This document shows positions 27,982-37,373 of a DNA stretch of 64,000 nucleotides, piece after piece. How positions within the stretch are numbered: position 1 is the stretch's first letter; each line of letters starts with the position of its first letter. The stretch comes from Helicobacter colisuis (GTDB lineage Bacteria > Campylobacterota > Campylobacteria > Campylobacterales > Helicobacteraceae): assembly GCF_023646285.1 (NCBI RefSeq), contig NZ_JAMOKX010000005.1:1-64000 (forward strand), read 5' to 3'. Made by a program: the position numbers and the translations under genes. Under the pieces are notes generated by a model. It saw only the letters and a list, made by a program, of their open reading frames with translations, had not been told where the DNA came from and made no database searches.

Positions 27982-28578
27982 ATGATGGTAGAAGCACGAC
28001 AAAGAAGCCTTAGATCTTTTATCTTTATAGCAGGTCAAGAAGAAGAAACTATTGCATATATCCAAAAACATTTTGTCTTGCTAAAAGATTTTTTACTTGT
28101 CTTTACCTACCCTATTACAGATAAACTTTTAGAATTTTTGCATTCACAAAAACTCGCCTTTGTCGAACAGAAAAATTCTAAAAAGATTCTCTCTAAACTA
28201 CCTGAAACCACAATCCCACAAGAATCCATCACAAAAGCAGAATCCACACCACCCACTTCACAAGACCAAGAGCCCAAAAATGAAACACTAATACTGCACA
28301 GAACAATCCGTAGCGGAGAAGAAATCATCTCAAAAGGCGATATTACTATTTTTGGTCGTGTGAATAGTGGAGCGATGATTCAAGCTCAAGGTAATGTCCA
28401 AATCTTTGGTGAAATTAGTGGTAATGTTTTTTGTAATGGAAATTATATGATTCTAGGTCCTACAAAAGAGGGAAATATTCTTTTTGATGGCGAAATTATT
28501 GAAAGAGATAAACTCTCACAAAATTACCAAAAAATTTACAAAAAAAATAATGAAATCATAATTGAGGATTTATTATGA
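27982..28578 (+). CDS. minC: Septum-site-determining protein MinC
   Basis: 198 residues. The N-terminal FtsZ-inhibitory domain is short and diverged. The C-terminal right-handed beta-helix has the recognisable block [20 protein letters not shown] followed by [11 protein letters not shown]. It inhibits Z-ring formation away from midcell with MinD; minD is not adjacent. The end overlaps lpxC by 4 bp. Tandem ATGs at 27982/27985 leave the exact start open. Confidence 0.88.
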   Translation: MMVEARQRSLRSFIFIAGQEEETIAYIQKHFVLLKDFLLVFTYPITDKLLEFLHSQKLAFVEQKNSKKILSKLPETTIPQESITKAESTPPTSQDQEPKNETLILHRTIRSGEEIISKGDITIFGRVNSGAMIQAQGNVQIFGEISGNVFCNGNYMILGPTKEGNILFDGEIIERDKLSQNYQKIYKKNNEIIIEDLL

Positions 28579-29462
28579 GACAGCAAACACTCGCTAAACC
28601 AATTGAATTAGTCGGAATTGGACTACACAAAGGTGTCCCTGTAAAAATGCGCTTAGAGCCTTTAGAAGAAAATAGTGGAATCCACTTTTTTAGAAGTGAT
28701 GCTGGGGTAAATATCCCACTCAAACCTGAAAATGTCGTGGATACCACAATGGCAACGGTGATTGCTAAAGAGGGGTATAAGGTCTCGACTATTGAACATT
28801 TACTCTCTGCAATCCACGCTTATGGGATTGACAATCTAAGAATCGTGCTTGACAATGAAGAAGTGCCTATTATGGATGGCAGTAGTATTGGGTATTGTAT
28901 GCTACTTGAAGAAGCAGGAATCATACAGCAAAATGCACCTAAAAAAATTCTCAAAATTAAATCCCCCATTGAAGTTAAAGAGGGCGACAAATTTGTAAGG
29001 CTAGAGCCAAGCAAAGAGTGTATATTTGACTTTTCTATCCATTTTCCTCACCCTGCCATTGGCACACAAAATTATAAATTCACTTTTTCCACTTATAATT
29101 ACAAAGAAGAAATTGCTCGTGCAAGAACCTTTGGATTTTTAAATGAAGTGCAATACCTCCGTTCAAAAGGACTTGCGCTAGGCGGTTCTTTAGATAATGC
29201 TATCGTGCTAGATGAAACTACGATTTTAAACAAAGACGGATTACGCTACAAAGAAGAATTTGTCCGACACAAAATCTTAGATGCTATTGGTGATATGTGT
29301 TTGCTTGGCATTCCTTTGCTTGGTGCTTATGTTTCTTATGCAGGAAGCCATAAACTCAACCACCTTTTAACTAAAAAAATTTTTGAAGAAAATGATGCTT
29401 ATGAAATCATTCAATCATTCCAAGAAGATGATGATTACGCATTAGCCTATCAAAACGCCTAA
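28575..29462 (+). CDS. lpxC: UDP-3-O-acyl-N-acetylglucosamine deacetylase
   Basis: The committed zinc-dependent step of lipid A synthesis, 295 residues. Motifs seen are [17 protein letters not shown] (zinc His), [16 protein letters not shown], and the C-terminal zinc site [11 protein letters not shown]. It starts within the minC stop (ATGA) and is followed 1 bp later by a TsaB-like gene. Confidence 0.96.
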   Translation: MRQQTLAKPIELVGIGLHKGVPVKMRLEPLEENSGIHFFRSDAGVNIPLKPENVVDTTMATVIAKEGYKVSTIEHLLSAIHAYGIDNLRIVLDNEEVPIMDGSSIGYCMLLEEAGIIQQNAPKKILKIKSPIEVKEGDKFVRLEPSKECIFDFSIHFPHPAIGTQNYKFTFSTYNYKEEIARARTFGFLNEVQYLRSKGLALGGSLDNAIVLDETTILNKDGLRYKEEFVRHKILDAIGDMCLLGIPLLGAYVSYAGSHKLNHLLTKKIFEENDAYEIIQSFQEDDDYALAYQNA

Positions 29463-29463
29463 A

Positions 29464-29919
29464 ATGCATCAAATTTTTATCATTCCTACAAGCCAACCTA
29501 TCCTTATTGGGATTTATAAAGATTATAAATTAGAATCTAGTCATTCATTGCCTTCCCAACTCTCTGAGGCGCTTATCCCTTTTTTTGTCAAACTCAAAAC
29601 ACAGGGAATTGTTCCAAAAAATCTTTATTTTGTCCGCGGTCCTGGGAGTTTTATGGCATTAAAACTCATTTATTTATTTGCCAAAACTATGCAAATCACA
29701 CAAAATTCAAATCTCTTTGCCACTCACGGCTTTTATTTTAATTCTAACTCACCCATTAAGGCATATGGGAATTCTTATTTCGTGCTAGAAAATGATGAAA
29801 TTACACTAAAATCCTACCCCACTCCACCTAAAATCAAACCTTATATTCTACCTCAAAGACTTGATAAAAGTCTCTTTACAGAGACAATCAATCCACTTTA
29901 TCTCTTACCACCGGTGTAA
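29464..29919 (+). CDS. TsaB-like protein (diverged)
   Basis: A 151-residue protein. The segment YFVRGPGSFMALKLIY resembles the GPGSFTGLR helix-capping loop of TsaB, the YgjD/TsaD partner in t6A tRNA modification. It is shorter than typical TsaB (about 210-230 residues) and most other motifs are weak. Its position after lpxC is shared with H. pylori and Campylobacter. Function as TsaB is likely but not certain. Confidence 0.6.
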   Translation: MHQIFIIPTSQPILIGIYKDYKLESSHSLPSQLSEALIPFFVKLKTQGIVPKNLYFVRGPGSFMALKLIYLFAKTMQITQNSNLFATHGFYFNSNSPIKAYGNSYFVLENDEITLKSYPTPPKIKPYILPQRLDKSLFTETINPLYLLPPV

Positions 29920-29920
29920 A

Positions 29921-30784
29921 ATGACGATTCAAAAAAAAGCAACCATTATCTCTAGCCTTGTCGCCTCTCTTTTAATTTGCGTTAAATTTATTGTAGGAAT
30001 CTTAAGTGGTTCAGTTGCTATCTTAGCTTCTGCTATTGATTCTTTACTTGATTTATGCATTTCTCTTTTTAATCTTTATGCCATTACCAAATCCGAGCAA
30101 CCTGCCAATTCTTCTTTTAATTATGGAAAGGGGAAAATCGAATCACTAGCAGCAGTTATTGAGGGTAGCATTATTTCTGCTTCGGGGGCTTTTATTCTCT
30201 ATGAATCCTTTAAAAAACTCATTTTAGGGAGTGAATTAAATTATCTTACTTATTCTGTATGGGTAATGGTATTTTCTATTATAATTACAACTTTACTCGT
30301 TCTTTATCTTAATTTTGTAGCCAAAAAAAGCAATAATCTTGTTATTAAATCTGATGCCTTACACTATAAAACCGATATTTTAAGTAATCTAGCCGTTCTT
30401 GTTGCTTTAGTTATGATTTATTTTACAGGATTCAATGAGCTTGATGCACTCTTTGGAATTGGGATTGGAATCTACATTATCTATTCAGCTTGGACGCTTT
30501 TAAAAAGTGGAGTTTTGATTTTATTAGATAGGGCGTTAGATGCAAATATTATTCAATCCATTGAAAAAATACTTAATAGTGCGCCTATTAATAGCTACCA
30601 CGATTTAAAAACAAGACAAAGTGGAGAGACTTATTTCCTTGAAGTGCATTTGGTTTTTAATGCTGAAATTTCTTTATTAGAAGCACATGACATTGCCGAT
30701 TCCATAGAAAAGCAAATCAAAGCCTTAGAGGGTAGCTGGATTGTTATCACTCACCTAGATCCTGAAGATGATGAGGGGCGCTAA
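29921..30784 (+). CDS. Cation diffusion facilitator family transporter
   Basis: 287 residues with six membrane helices and a C-terminal metal-binding cytoplasmic domain. The transport-site Asp residues are in SAIDSLLDL and in KSDALHYKTDI, with GKGKIESLAA between. This fits FieF-like Zn/Fe/Mn/Cd efflux. I chose the ATG at 29921, just after the upstream stop; an upstream in-frame ATG at 29861 would add 20 residues lying inside the previous gene. It overlaps the next gene by 1 bp. Confidence 0.9.
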   Translation: MTIQKKATIISSLVASLLICVKFIVGILSGSVAILASAIDSLLDLCISLFNLYAITKSEQPANSSFNYGKGKIESLAAVIEGSIISASGAFILYESFKKLILGSELNYLTYSVWVMVFSIIITTLLVLYLNFVAKKSNNLVIKSDALHYKTDILSNLAVLVALVMIYFTGFNELDALFGIGIGIYIIYSAWTLLKSGVLILLDRALDANIIQSIEKILNSAPINSYHDLKTRQSGETYFLEVHLVFNAEISLLEAHDIADSIEKQIKALEGSWIVITHLDPEDDEGR

Positions 30785-32514
30785 TGCAATATTTACTTGA
30801 TTTTTTACAAACAACACCAATTACCAAAACCAAAATTTATCCCTTTTTGCGATGCAGTGAAGAAGAGGCGCTAATTTTGCGTTATTATTGTAAAGAAATC
30901 TTAAAAGGAAATGAAGAGATTCTCTGTCTTGATACTATTAATGCCCTTTTTATACCAAATAGCGATGAAGCAATCTTAAAATTTCTCCCCTTGTTTAAAA
31001 ACCTCCTTGATTTAGGCTGGTTAAGTCAGAATCTTTTTTTAAAAAACTTAAATAATGAAGTGCTTTATTTAAAGCTACTTAACTCTACTTTTTCTCTAAG
31101 TAATAATTTTTTAAAACTCATTCAAGAAGGTGGAATCTACCCTAAACTCCCAAAAATCTCTGCTTATTCAGATCACTTGGATTATCTCAAAGATCAGTTT
31201 TTAGTCATTGATATTCTTTCTAGCTTACTTCCCTACAAAAAGGATAATCTCTCCTCCCCTTTTCTTGCTAAGGGTGAGCAAAAAATCAAAGCCTTGCAAG
31301 ATAGAATCAAACAAAGATTAAATCTCACCAAAGAAAAACCAAATTTAGAAAAAATCTTTGAAGAATACAGCCTTAGCGATCAAGAAAAAATTATTTTTTT
31401 AGCACTTTTAAAAGAAGAGTATTCAGGTAGAGAATCCCAAGCAAGAGAACTCAATGCCCTCATCAATCTTGTGAGTTTAAATGATTATGAGAGAATTAAA
31501 AATCGTGCCTTATTAGATGATAGAAGTAAGCTTGTCCAAAAAGGCTTAGTAGATTATGATGAAATTTTAAGCACTTTTGAGGGAATCAACCGCACTTTTT
31601 TTATCCCCGATGAAATTCTAAAGAAAATCACACACCCTAGCAATGAGAGTAAAAAGCAAAAAATTAGCCTTGAAGCCTTGATTGATAATCAAGATATTTT
31701 TGAATTTATCCAACCAAAAACCACTCTTAACAATGTTGTGCTAAACCCACACACAAAAGAAACTTTAGAAACACTTTTAAAACAAATGGATTCAAAAGTT
31801 CTCCAAAATCTTAAAAATTGGGGTATCAAAGATAAAAAACGCGGCATTGATGCAAAAATCATCTTTTATGGGGCTGCTGGAACAGGCAAAACAATGACTG
31901 CACTTGCCCTAGCCAAATCCCTTAAAAAAAGTATTTTAAGCTTTGATTGTTCTAAGATTCTCTCTATGTATGTAGGCGAGAGTGAAAAAAATGTCCGAAA
32001 AATCTTTGATACTTATAAAGAGCTTTGCAAAGAAAGCAAGGAAAGCCCCATCTTACTTCTTGATGAAGCCGATCAATTCCTTAGTATGCGAAGCACAAGT
32101 GCAAATAGTGCAGATAAAATGCACAATCAAATGCAAAATATTTTTTTAGAACAAATTGAGAAATTTAATGGAATCTTAATTGCTACAACTAATCTTTTAG
32201 AAACTATTGATACGGCATTTTCAAGACGCTTTAATTATAAAATTGAATTTAAAAAACCTAATTTAGAGGAAAGACTTTTGTTGTGGGAAAAACTCTTGCC
32301 CAAAAACGCTCCCTATGAAAAGACATTTAACCTAAAATCTCTTGCAGAATTTTCTCTCACTGGAGGACAAATCTTTCTTGTTATTAAAAATACTGCTTTT
32401 TTAGTCGCCACACAAGAATCCCCTCTTTTTACCACACAAATATTTATTGAAGAGATTAAAAGGGAATTAAATTCTAACTTTGATGGGCAACGCGAAATGG
32501 GATTTCACATTTAA
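30784..32514 (+). CDS. AAA+ ATPase of unknown role
   Basis: 576 residues. The N-terminal about 330 residues are helical with no recognised motif. The C-terminal AAA domain has Walker A GAAGTGKT, Walker B ILLLDEAD, sensor-1 ATTNLLE and arginine-finger-like FSRRF. The overall layout resembles AAA_core ATPases found singly in epsilonproteobacteria. The gene starts inside the stop of the cation transporter. Possibly a chaperone or assembly factor; not determinable here. Confidence 0.85.
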   Translation: MQYLLDFLQTTPITKTKIYPFLRCSEEEALILRYYCKEILKGNEEILCLDTINALFIPNSDEAILKFLPLFKNLLDLGWLSQNLFLKNLNNEVLYLKLLNSTFSLSNNFLKLIQEGGIYPKLPKISAYSDHLDYLKDQFLVIDILSSLLPYKKDNLSSPFLAKGEQKIKALQDRIKQRLNLTKEKPNLEKIFEEYSLSDQEKIIFLALLKEEYSGRESQARELNALINLVSLNDYERIKNRALLDDRSKLVQKGLVDYDEILSTFEGINRTFFIPDEILKKITHPSNESKKQKISLEALIDNQDIFEFIQPKTTLNNVVLNPHTKETLETLLKQMDSKVLQNLKNWGIKDKKRGIDAKIIFYGAAGTGKTMTALALAKSLKKSILSFDCSKILSMYVGESEKNVRKIFDTYKELCKESKESPILLLDEADQFLSMRSTSANSADKMHNQMQNIFLEQIEKFNGILIATTNLLETIDTAFSRRFNYKIEFKKPNLEERLLLWEKLLPKNAPYEKTFNLKSLAEFSLTGGQIFLVIKNTAFLVATQESPLFTTQIFIEEIKRELNSNFDGQREMGFHI

Positions 32515-32570
32515 GCTTTGCAAATTAAAAGTTTTTTGTTAAGATATACTTATTTATTTTACAAGGCAGT

Positions 32571-33911
32571 ATGATGACTCGTTTTTCAAAAATTGGTTTT
32601 ATTTTAGCAACAGCAGGAAGTGCCATTGGCTTAGGTGGTATTTGGAAATTCCCTTACATGGTCGGAGAAAGTGGCGGTGGTGCCTTTGTGCTAATATTTA
32701 TCATAGCGTTTTTGGTATTTGGACTTAGCGTTTTTATTGCTGAAATGATTTTAGGTAGGGCAAGTGAGCGAGATTGTTTTAGCGCCTTTGAAACCCTTGC
32801 ACCCAAAGGACACAAATACCTTAAATACGGCGGAATAATGGTTTTTTCAGGCTTGGTAATTTTTTCATTTTATGTAGTTGTTTTAGGTTGGCTTACACAC
32901 TATATGATGCTAAGTCTAATTGGATTGCCCAAAACGCTTGAAGCTACACAAAATCTTTGGGGAAATTTCGTAAGCGCTCAAGTAGGTTATCAACTTTTAT
33001 GGCATTTTGTTATAGTCGCACTTTGTGCCTATGTCTTAAATCAAGGAGTAAAAAAAGGAATTGAGAAACTTAACCTCATTCTTATGCCTTTATTGTTAAT
33101 TATATTTATTGGACTTTTGGGCTATGCGATGTATCAAGATTCATTTTGGGCTTCTTTTAATTTTTTATTTGCACCAGATTTTAGCAAACTCACACCCAAA
33201 GTTATTGTTGATGCAATCGGACAAGCATTTTTTGCTCTCTCTTTAGGAGTTGGCGTGATTCTTACTTACTCCAACTCATTACCTAAAAAAGGTAATTTTA
33301 TCCGATCTGCCATCATCATAGCCTTACTTAATTTTGTTTTTTGTATTGTCGCAGGACTTGTAATCTTTACTTTCATTTTTGGCTATGGGGCAACGCCAGA
33401 TAGCGGACCTGGATTAGTCTTTATCTCACTACCACTTATTTTTGCTAATATGGGCTTAAGCGGACAAATTATTGCATTTCTCTTTTTTATTGCTTTGATT
33501 TTTGCTGGGATTACTTCAGCTATCTCTATGCTTGAACCACTTAATGCATGGCTTATTGACCGCTTTTCTTTCTCTCGAACCAAAGCAAATCTCACAACTA
33601 TTAGCATCACATATATCTTAGGAGTAATACTTCTATTTAGCAACATTGCAATCTATCAAGAAAACTTGAGCTTTTTTGGTAAAAATTTATTTGGTTGGTT
33701 TGATTATATTAGTGCATCTTATATGCTACCCCTAGCTGGAGTATTCTTATGTATCTTTGTGGGTTGGATACTTCCAAAATCACAAGTCTATGCAATGTGT
33801 GAGGGAAATCTCACTGGAAAAATCTTTAAAATATGGTATTTTATTATTAAGTTTATCGCACCTGTTGGAATTATAGTTTCTATGATAACTCTAGCTATTG
33901 AAGGCTTATAA
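32571..33911 (+). CDS. Sodium-dependent neurotransmitter-symporter (NSS/SNF) family transporter
   Basis: 446 residues with about 11-12 membrane helices. The N-terminal signature GSAIGLGGIWKFPYMVGESG contains the sodium and substrate site residues of the LeuT fold. Probably imports an amino acid with Na+. It is preceded by a short AT-rich promoter region and converges on the 108-residue gene downstream. Confidence 0.93.
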   Translation: MMTRFSKIGFILATAGSAIGLGGIWKFPYMVGESGGGAFVLIFIIAFLVFGLSVFIAEMILGRASERDCFSAFETLAPKGHKYLKYGGIMVFSGLVIFSFYVVVLGWLTHYMMLSLIGLPKTLEATQNLWGNFVSAQVGYQLLWHFVIVALCAYVLNQGVKKGIEKLNLILMPLLLIIFIGLLGYAMYQDSFWASFNFLFAPDFSKLTPKVIVDAIGQAFFALSLGVGVILTYSNSLPKKGNFIRSAIIIALLNFVFCIVAGLVIFTFIFGYGATPDSGPGLVFISLPLIFANMGLSGQIIAFLFFIALIFAGITSAISMLEPLNAWLIDRFSFSRTKANLTTISITYILGVILLFSNIAIYQENLSFFGKNLFGWFDYISASYMLPLAGVFLCIFVGWILPKSQVYAMCEGNLTGKIFKIWYFIIKFIAPVGIIVSMITLAIEGL

Positions 33912-33915
33912 CAAA

Positions 33916-34242
33916 CTATTCTGCTTCAAAGATTCCATTTTGGATACTTCTTTGAAGCTCTTGAGCTTTTTTGAGCAATTCTTGTTGATCTTTTTTTGAA
34001 TCATTTTCTTTGGGTGTATCTATTTCTTTTGTTTGCGAATTGATTGAATTTTTATTTGGATTCTTATCAACAACTCCCATTTTTACAAAAGTATCTTCAT
34101 AGTTTTTACCACCTTTTTTTACACGAATATAAACCTGCCCACTTGCTTGATCATACAAATAAGTATCATCCAAATCATTAAACATTACCCAAGGTTGTGC
34201 TTTTAAACTATAAGCCATAAGAAGAATCAAAAATATTTTCAT
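33916..34242 (-). CDS. Small secreted hypothetical protein
   Basis: A 108-residue protein with a cleavable signal peptide (MKIFLILLMAYSLKA, cleavage before QPW). A short globular part (about residues 16-55) resembles beta strands with YLYDQASGQVYIRVKKGG. The charged coiled-coil tail is rich in Lys/Asn/Gln/Glu. It lies 44 bp downstream of the DUF3343 gene on the same strand. No family recognised. Confidence 0.7.
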   Translation of the reverse strand: MKIFLILLMAYSLKAQPWVMFNDLDDTYLYDQASGQVYIRVKKGGKNYEDTFVKMGVVDKNPNKNSINSQTKEIDTPKENDSKKDQQELLKKAQELQRSIQNGIFEAE

Positions 34243-34286
34243 ACCCCTCCTTTTGTGCTTAGAATTTTATCCAAAACAAGCCAATT

Positions 34287-34502
34287 TTATAGCAATTTTA
34301 TTTCATATTCTATTTTAGAGACATCAAGCTTTTCTTGTAAGGTTGCAACACTTTCTACTTCAAAATATATTGCAATCCCACAATCACTAGAAAACTCCCT
34401 TGGGGTAGGAACAAGTTTAAAATGAATTTTTGTAGTTTTTAGTAACATTTCCGTTTCAAATGCACTTGCAGTGGTAAAAAAAATCAAATAGCCACAAATC
34501 AT
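34287..34502 (-). CDS. DUF3343 (putative Se/S carrier-like) protein
   Basis: 71 residues. The core PTPREFSSDCGIAIYF matches the PRELSSSCG-x-A signature of DUF3343, whose single Cys is proposed to carry selenium or sulfur. An AAAGG ribosome site precedes the ATG, and the gene lies 11 bp after the class V aminotransferase. It occurs in known clusters with yedE, yedF and a cysteine desulfurase-like gene, as here. Confidence 0.85.
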   Translation of the reverse strand: MICGYLIFFTTASAFETEMLLKTTKIHFKLVPTPREFSSDCGIAIYFEVESVATLQEKLDVSKIEYEIKLL

Positions 34503-34513
34503 TCTATAAACCT

Positions 34514-35683
34514 TTAGCTTTTAGCAATCTTACTTAGAGCTGCAAGGAAAGATTCTATCTCGCTATGTGTATTAAACACCCCAGCACTCACTCTCACACT
34601 TCCACCATTTTCAAAACTACCTAGTATCTTATGTGTTGCAGGATTACAATGCAATCCAATACGCACACAGATTCCAAACTCCCTATCAAGTCTCAAACCC
34701 ACTTCTGAAACACTTTTGCCATCAACGCTTAATGAAAGCGTTGCATTAGCTCCTAGTCCCTCCAAACTCTCACTAACTCCATAAAGTCTCACGCCCTTTA
34801 TATTTTTAAGCCCTTTTATGAGATGATTCCTTAAATTTAATTCATGTGTATGAATTGCTGCTATACCTTTGGCATTTATCCATTCTATCCCTGCACACAT
34901 TCCTGCAATTCCATGCATATTTGGTGTGCCACTTTCAAATCTATCGGGCAAAAATAGTGGCTGAATCTCCTCTTCACTCGCGCTACCTGTGCCACCAAAA
35001 ATAAGTGGTTCTAACCGCTGTATTTCAAAGCTATCACTAACTAATAGCGCTCCTACACCCATAGGAGACAAAAGTCCTTTATGTGCGCTCAAAGCCAAAA
35101 AATCAACCTGCTCCATTACATCAGACATTTCCACACACCCAACACTCTGCGCTCCATCTAGCAAAAATGCCACACCTTCACTTCGAGCCAATGCGCTAAG
35201 CTCTCTAAGAGGTATCATCACGCCACTAACATTGTTAATATGCGCACACGCTAGAAGATTAGCACCCTTTAACAACTCTCTAGCTACTTTTAAATCCAAT
35301 TCACAAGATGGTGCGCATGGAATCTGTCGTATTTCAAGATTCAAATACTCTTTTAGAGCATTAAGGGGACGCATTAAAGCATTATGCTCCATTTGTGTGG
35401 TTACCACCACACTATTAGGTCGCAAAAACCCTTGCAAAACAACATTAATTGCCATTGTGGTATTATGCACAAAAAACACTCTTTTGCAATCTTTTAAGCC
35501 CAATAAATCTGCCAAAAATCGTCGCGATTGATATAAAATCCTCCCTGATTGTATAGAAAGCATATGGGCGCTACGCCCAGGACTAGCCCCTATATCCTCC
35601 ATAAAAGCACATACAGCCTCCTTTACTCTAGGTGCTTTAGGAAAGCTTGTTGCTGCGTTATCTAAATAGATTCTATGATTCAC
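34514..35683 (-). CDS. Class V aminotransferase, cysteine desulfurase/selenocysteine lyase-like
   Basis: About 389 residues, PLP-dependent. The N-terminus IYLDNAATSFPKAPRV, the lysine motif ALSAHKGLLSPMG and the ending with GICVRIGLHCNPATHK are typical of the family subgroup found beside YedE/YedF. I prefer the GTG at 35683 (GGGTGAGG site just upstream, 4 bp after the yedF stop), which gives the family N-terminus. An ATG at 35719 would overlap yedF by 32 bp. Probably mobilises S or Se from cysteine/selenocysteine. Confidence 0.88.
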   Translation of the reverse strand: MNHRIYLDNAATSFPKAPRVKEAVCAFMEDIGASPGRSAHMLSIQSGRILYQSRRFLADLLGLKDCKRVFFVHNTTMAINVVLQGFLRPNSVVVTTQMEHNALMRPLNALKEYLNLEIRQIPCAPSCELDLKVARELLKGANLLACAHINNVSGVMIPLRELSALARSEGVAFLLDGAQSVGCVEMSDVMEQVDFLALSAHKGLLSPMGVGALLVSDSFEIQRLEPLIFGGTGSASEEEIQPLFLPDRFESGTPNMHGIAGMCAGIEWINAKGIAAIHTHELNLRNHLIKGLKNIKGVRLYGVSESLEGLGANATLSLSVDGKSVSEVGLRLDREFGICVRIGLHCNPATHKILGSFENGGSVRVSAGVFNTHSEIESFLAALSKIAKS

Positions 35684-35687
35684 ACCC

Positions 35688-35906
35688 TCACCCAAGCTTT
35701 TTGCATAACTCATAGACAATCTCGCCTTGAACTTCAGAGATTTTTTTCACCTCATAACCATAATGACTTGCCATTCGCTGAATATTATCACTTGCAGCAC
35801 CGCAGCTACAAAGCACCCTAATAGATTCTTCACCTTGTTCACACAAAGGTTTTAAGTTTAGCACAGGCTCTGGGCAACTAAGCCCCCTAACATCAAGCTC
35901 CTTCAT
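35688..35906 (-). CDS. yedF: YedF/TusA-like sulfurtransferase
   Basis: 72 residues starting with MKELDVRGLSCPEPVL, the CPxP signature of the TusA/SirA/YedF family; the active Cys is residue 11. The ATG at 35906 has a GGAG site. A longer open frame begins 48 bp upstream but overlaps yedE without a ribosome site. It likely carries persulfide or selenide between YedE import and the downstream PLP enzyme. Confidence 0.9.
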   Translation of the reverse strand: MKELDVRGLSCPEPVLNLKPLCEQGEESIRVLCSCGAASDNIQRMASHYGYEVKKISEVQGEIVYELCKKLG

Positions 35907-35907
35907 T

Positions 35908-36966
35908 TTATCTCCTCTCTCTTGCAAAAATCGCAACAAGCAAACAAAATACAATCCCTACAAAAACTGCAATTGGCGCATTTACTCCAATTCCAGCAGG
36001 TGAGCTTGCAAGTCCAAAATTATGTGCAAATGCCGCCCCCATAAGCAATCCAAACACAAATACACCTGCATCGCTATCACCCTCACCACTTAACACAAGC
36101 TGCCTACCTGGACAACCACCTGCTAAACTAAAGGCAAATCCAGAAAGTAACATCCCAAGGAAATTCCACACCCAATCATTATGAGCGATAGGCTGCCCAC
36201 TAAATCCCGGATTAAAATACCCCAACGCTAGATTAGTTAAAAACGCTGCAATTACAAGTGCAATCACACCTTGTAAAATATGCGTATCTTTCAATAACAC
36301 ACTATCACGCACTGCAGCAATCATACAAAATCGGCTTTTTTGAAATATTGCACCCAAAAATAATCCTGCTACAAGCGAAATAATAAGTGGTGCGTGTTGT
36401 GAAGCAGGACCTTTTTGTGAAAATTTAATGGGAGCTTCTACATCTAGCAAACCCCAAATTAATAATCCAAAAAGCCCTACCATAAAAAGCGGGAAAATAA
36501 AGCCCACAATTTTGCTAGTGGCGTAGGATCGCCCAAGTGAAAAGCCACGCTTGAGAAAAAAGATACCAATTAATATCCCACACACAAGTCCAAAAATACC
36601 CGCTATGGAAGTAAAATCCCCTGCGCTAAATCTAAGCCACATTCTCCAAGGACAGCCCAAGAATACTAATGCTCCAATCATAGCAAAAACACCAAGCATA
36701 AAACGCACCACAGGCGCACTTCCAGCGCGTGGGCGAAACTCCCCAAATGCAAAAGATGCCACAAGAGCACCAATCACAAGCCCAATAACTTCAGGGCGAA
36801 TATACTGCACTACAGCGGCTTGATGAAGATTTAATCCCCCAGCAATATCTCGCGTAAAACACGCAGCACATACACCCATATTACCCGGATTCCCTAAAGA
36901 AACCAAAAGAGGCGCAATTACACCCAATGCTATGCCCGCCAAAATAGGCCAAACTGCTAATCGCAT
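35908..36966 (-). CDS. yedE: YedE family selenium/sulfur transporter
   Basis: 352 residues, about ten membrane helices. YeeE/YedE-family cysteine motifs are visible as VCAACFTRD, LGCPWRMWLR, FCMIAAVRD and GGCPGRQLV. The ATG at 36966 has a TAGGAG site at good spacing; an upstream ATG at 37062 would add a poor 32-residue extension. It is the first gene of the four-gene cluster and ends 1 bp before yedF begins. Confidence 0.9.
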   Translation of the reverse strand: MRLAVWPILAGIALGVIAPLLVSLGNPGNMGVCAACFTRDIAGGLNLHQAAVVQYIRPEVIGLVIGALVASFAFGEFRPRAGSAPVVRFMLGVFAMIGALVFLGCPWRMWLRFSAGDFTSIAGIFGLVCGILIGIFFLKRGFSLGRSYATSKIVGFIFPLFMVGLFGLLIWGLLDVEAPIKFSQKGPASQHAPLIISLVAGLFLGAIFQKSRFCMIAAVRDSVLLKDTHILQGVIALVIAAFLTNLALGYFNPGFSGQPIAHNDWVWNFLGMLLSGFAFSLAGGCPGRQLVLSGEGDSDAGVFVFGLLMGAAFAHNFGLASSPAGIGVNAPIAVFVGIVFCLLVAIFARERR

Positions 36967-37350
36967 ACAAACTCCTAGAAATAATACAACAATAAATTTA
37001 GACAGCCTTGTAAATAATAAAAGAAGAACTGTGTGCTTAATCCTTAAGCCAAAATAAAGCATAATCGTAATGTAAAATGACTTAAAAAAATATAAAACAA
37101 ATTTTAAAAAATTTCTACTTTAGGCATTTGTTTTTTATGATGGATTTTAAAAGATTGCATTTTTTAACTTAAATTTATGGAATGGTAGTAATAGTAAAGA
37201 TTTAGTAGAAAAAAGTTTCACAGCAATTTTATTTGATTTTAGATAAAAAGCCAAATCAATTAATATAAGAATAAAATTTCTTAAAAATTTTATTACTATA
37301 GACTAGAAGCTTTATATTTGAAGATTTTAATTTTAAAAAACACTTATTTT
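36967..37350. other. Intergenic region upstream of yedE and downstream of fusA
   Basis: About 380 bp of AT-rich sequence with no convincing gene. It should contain the yedE promoter on the minus strand. I see no clear conserved element apart from the fusA terminator hairpin at its end. Confidence 0.6.
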
Positions 37351-37373
37351 GGTTAAGCCCCTAGAGCTTAACC
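37351..37373 (-). terminator. Hairpin over the fusA stop codon
   Basis: GGTTAAGC and GCTTAACC form a perfect 8-bp stem with a 7-nt loop. The fusA TAA lies in the 5' arm. On the minus strand a T6 run follows after about 10 nt, so it is the probable end of the rps-fus operon. Confidence 0.6.
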
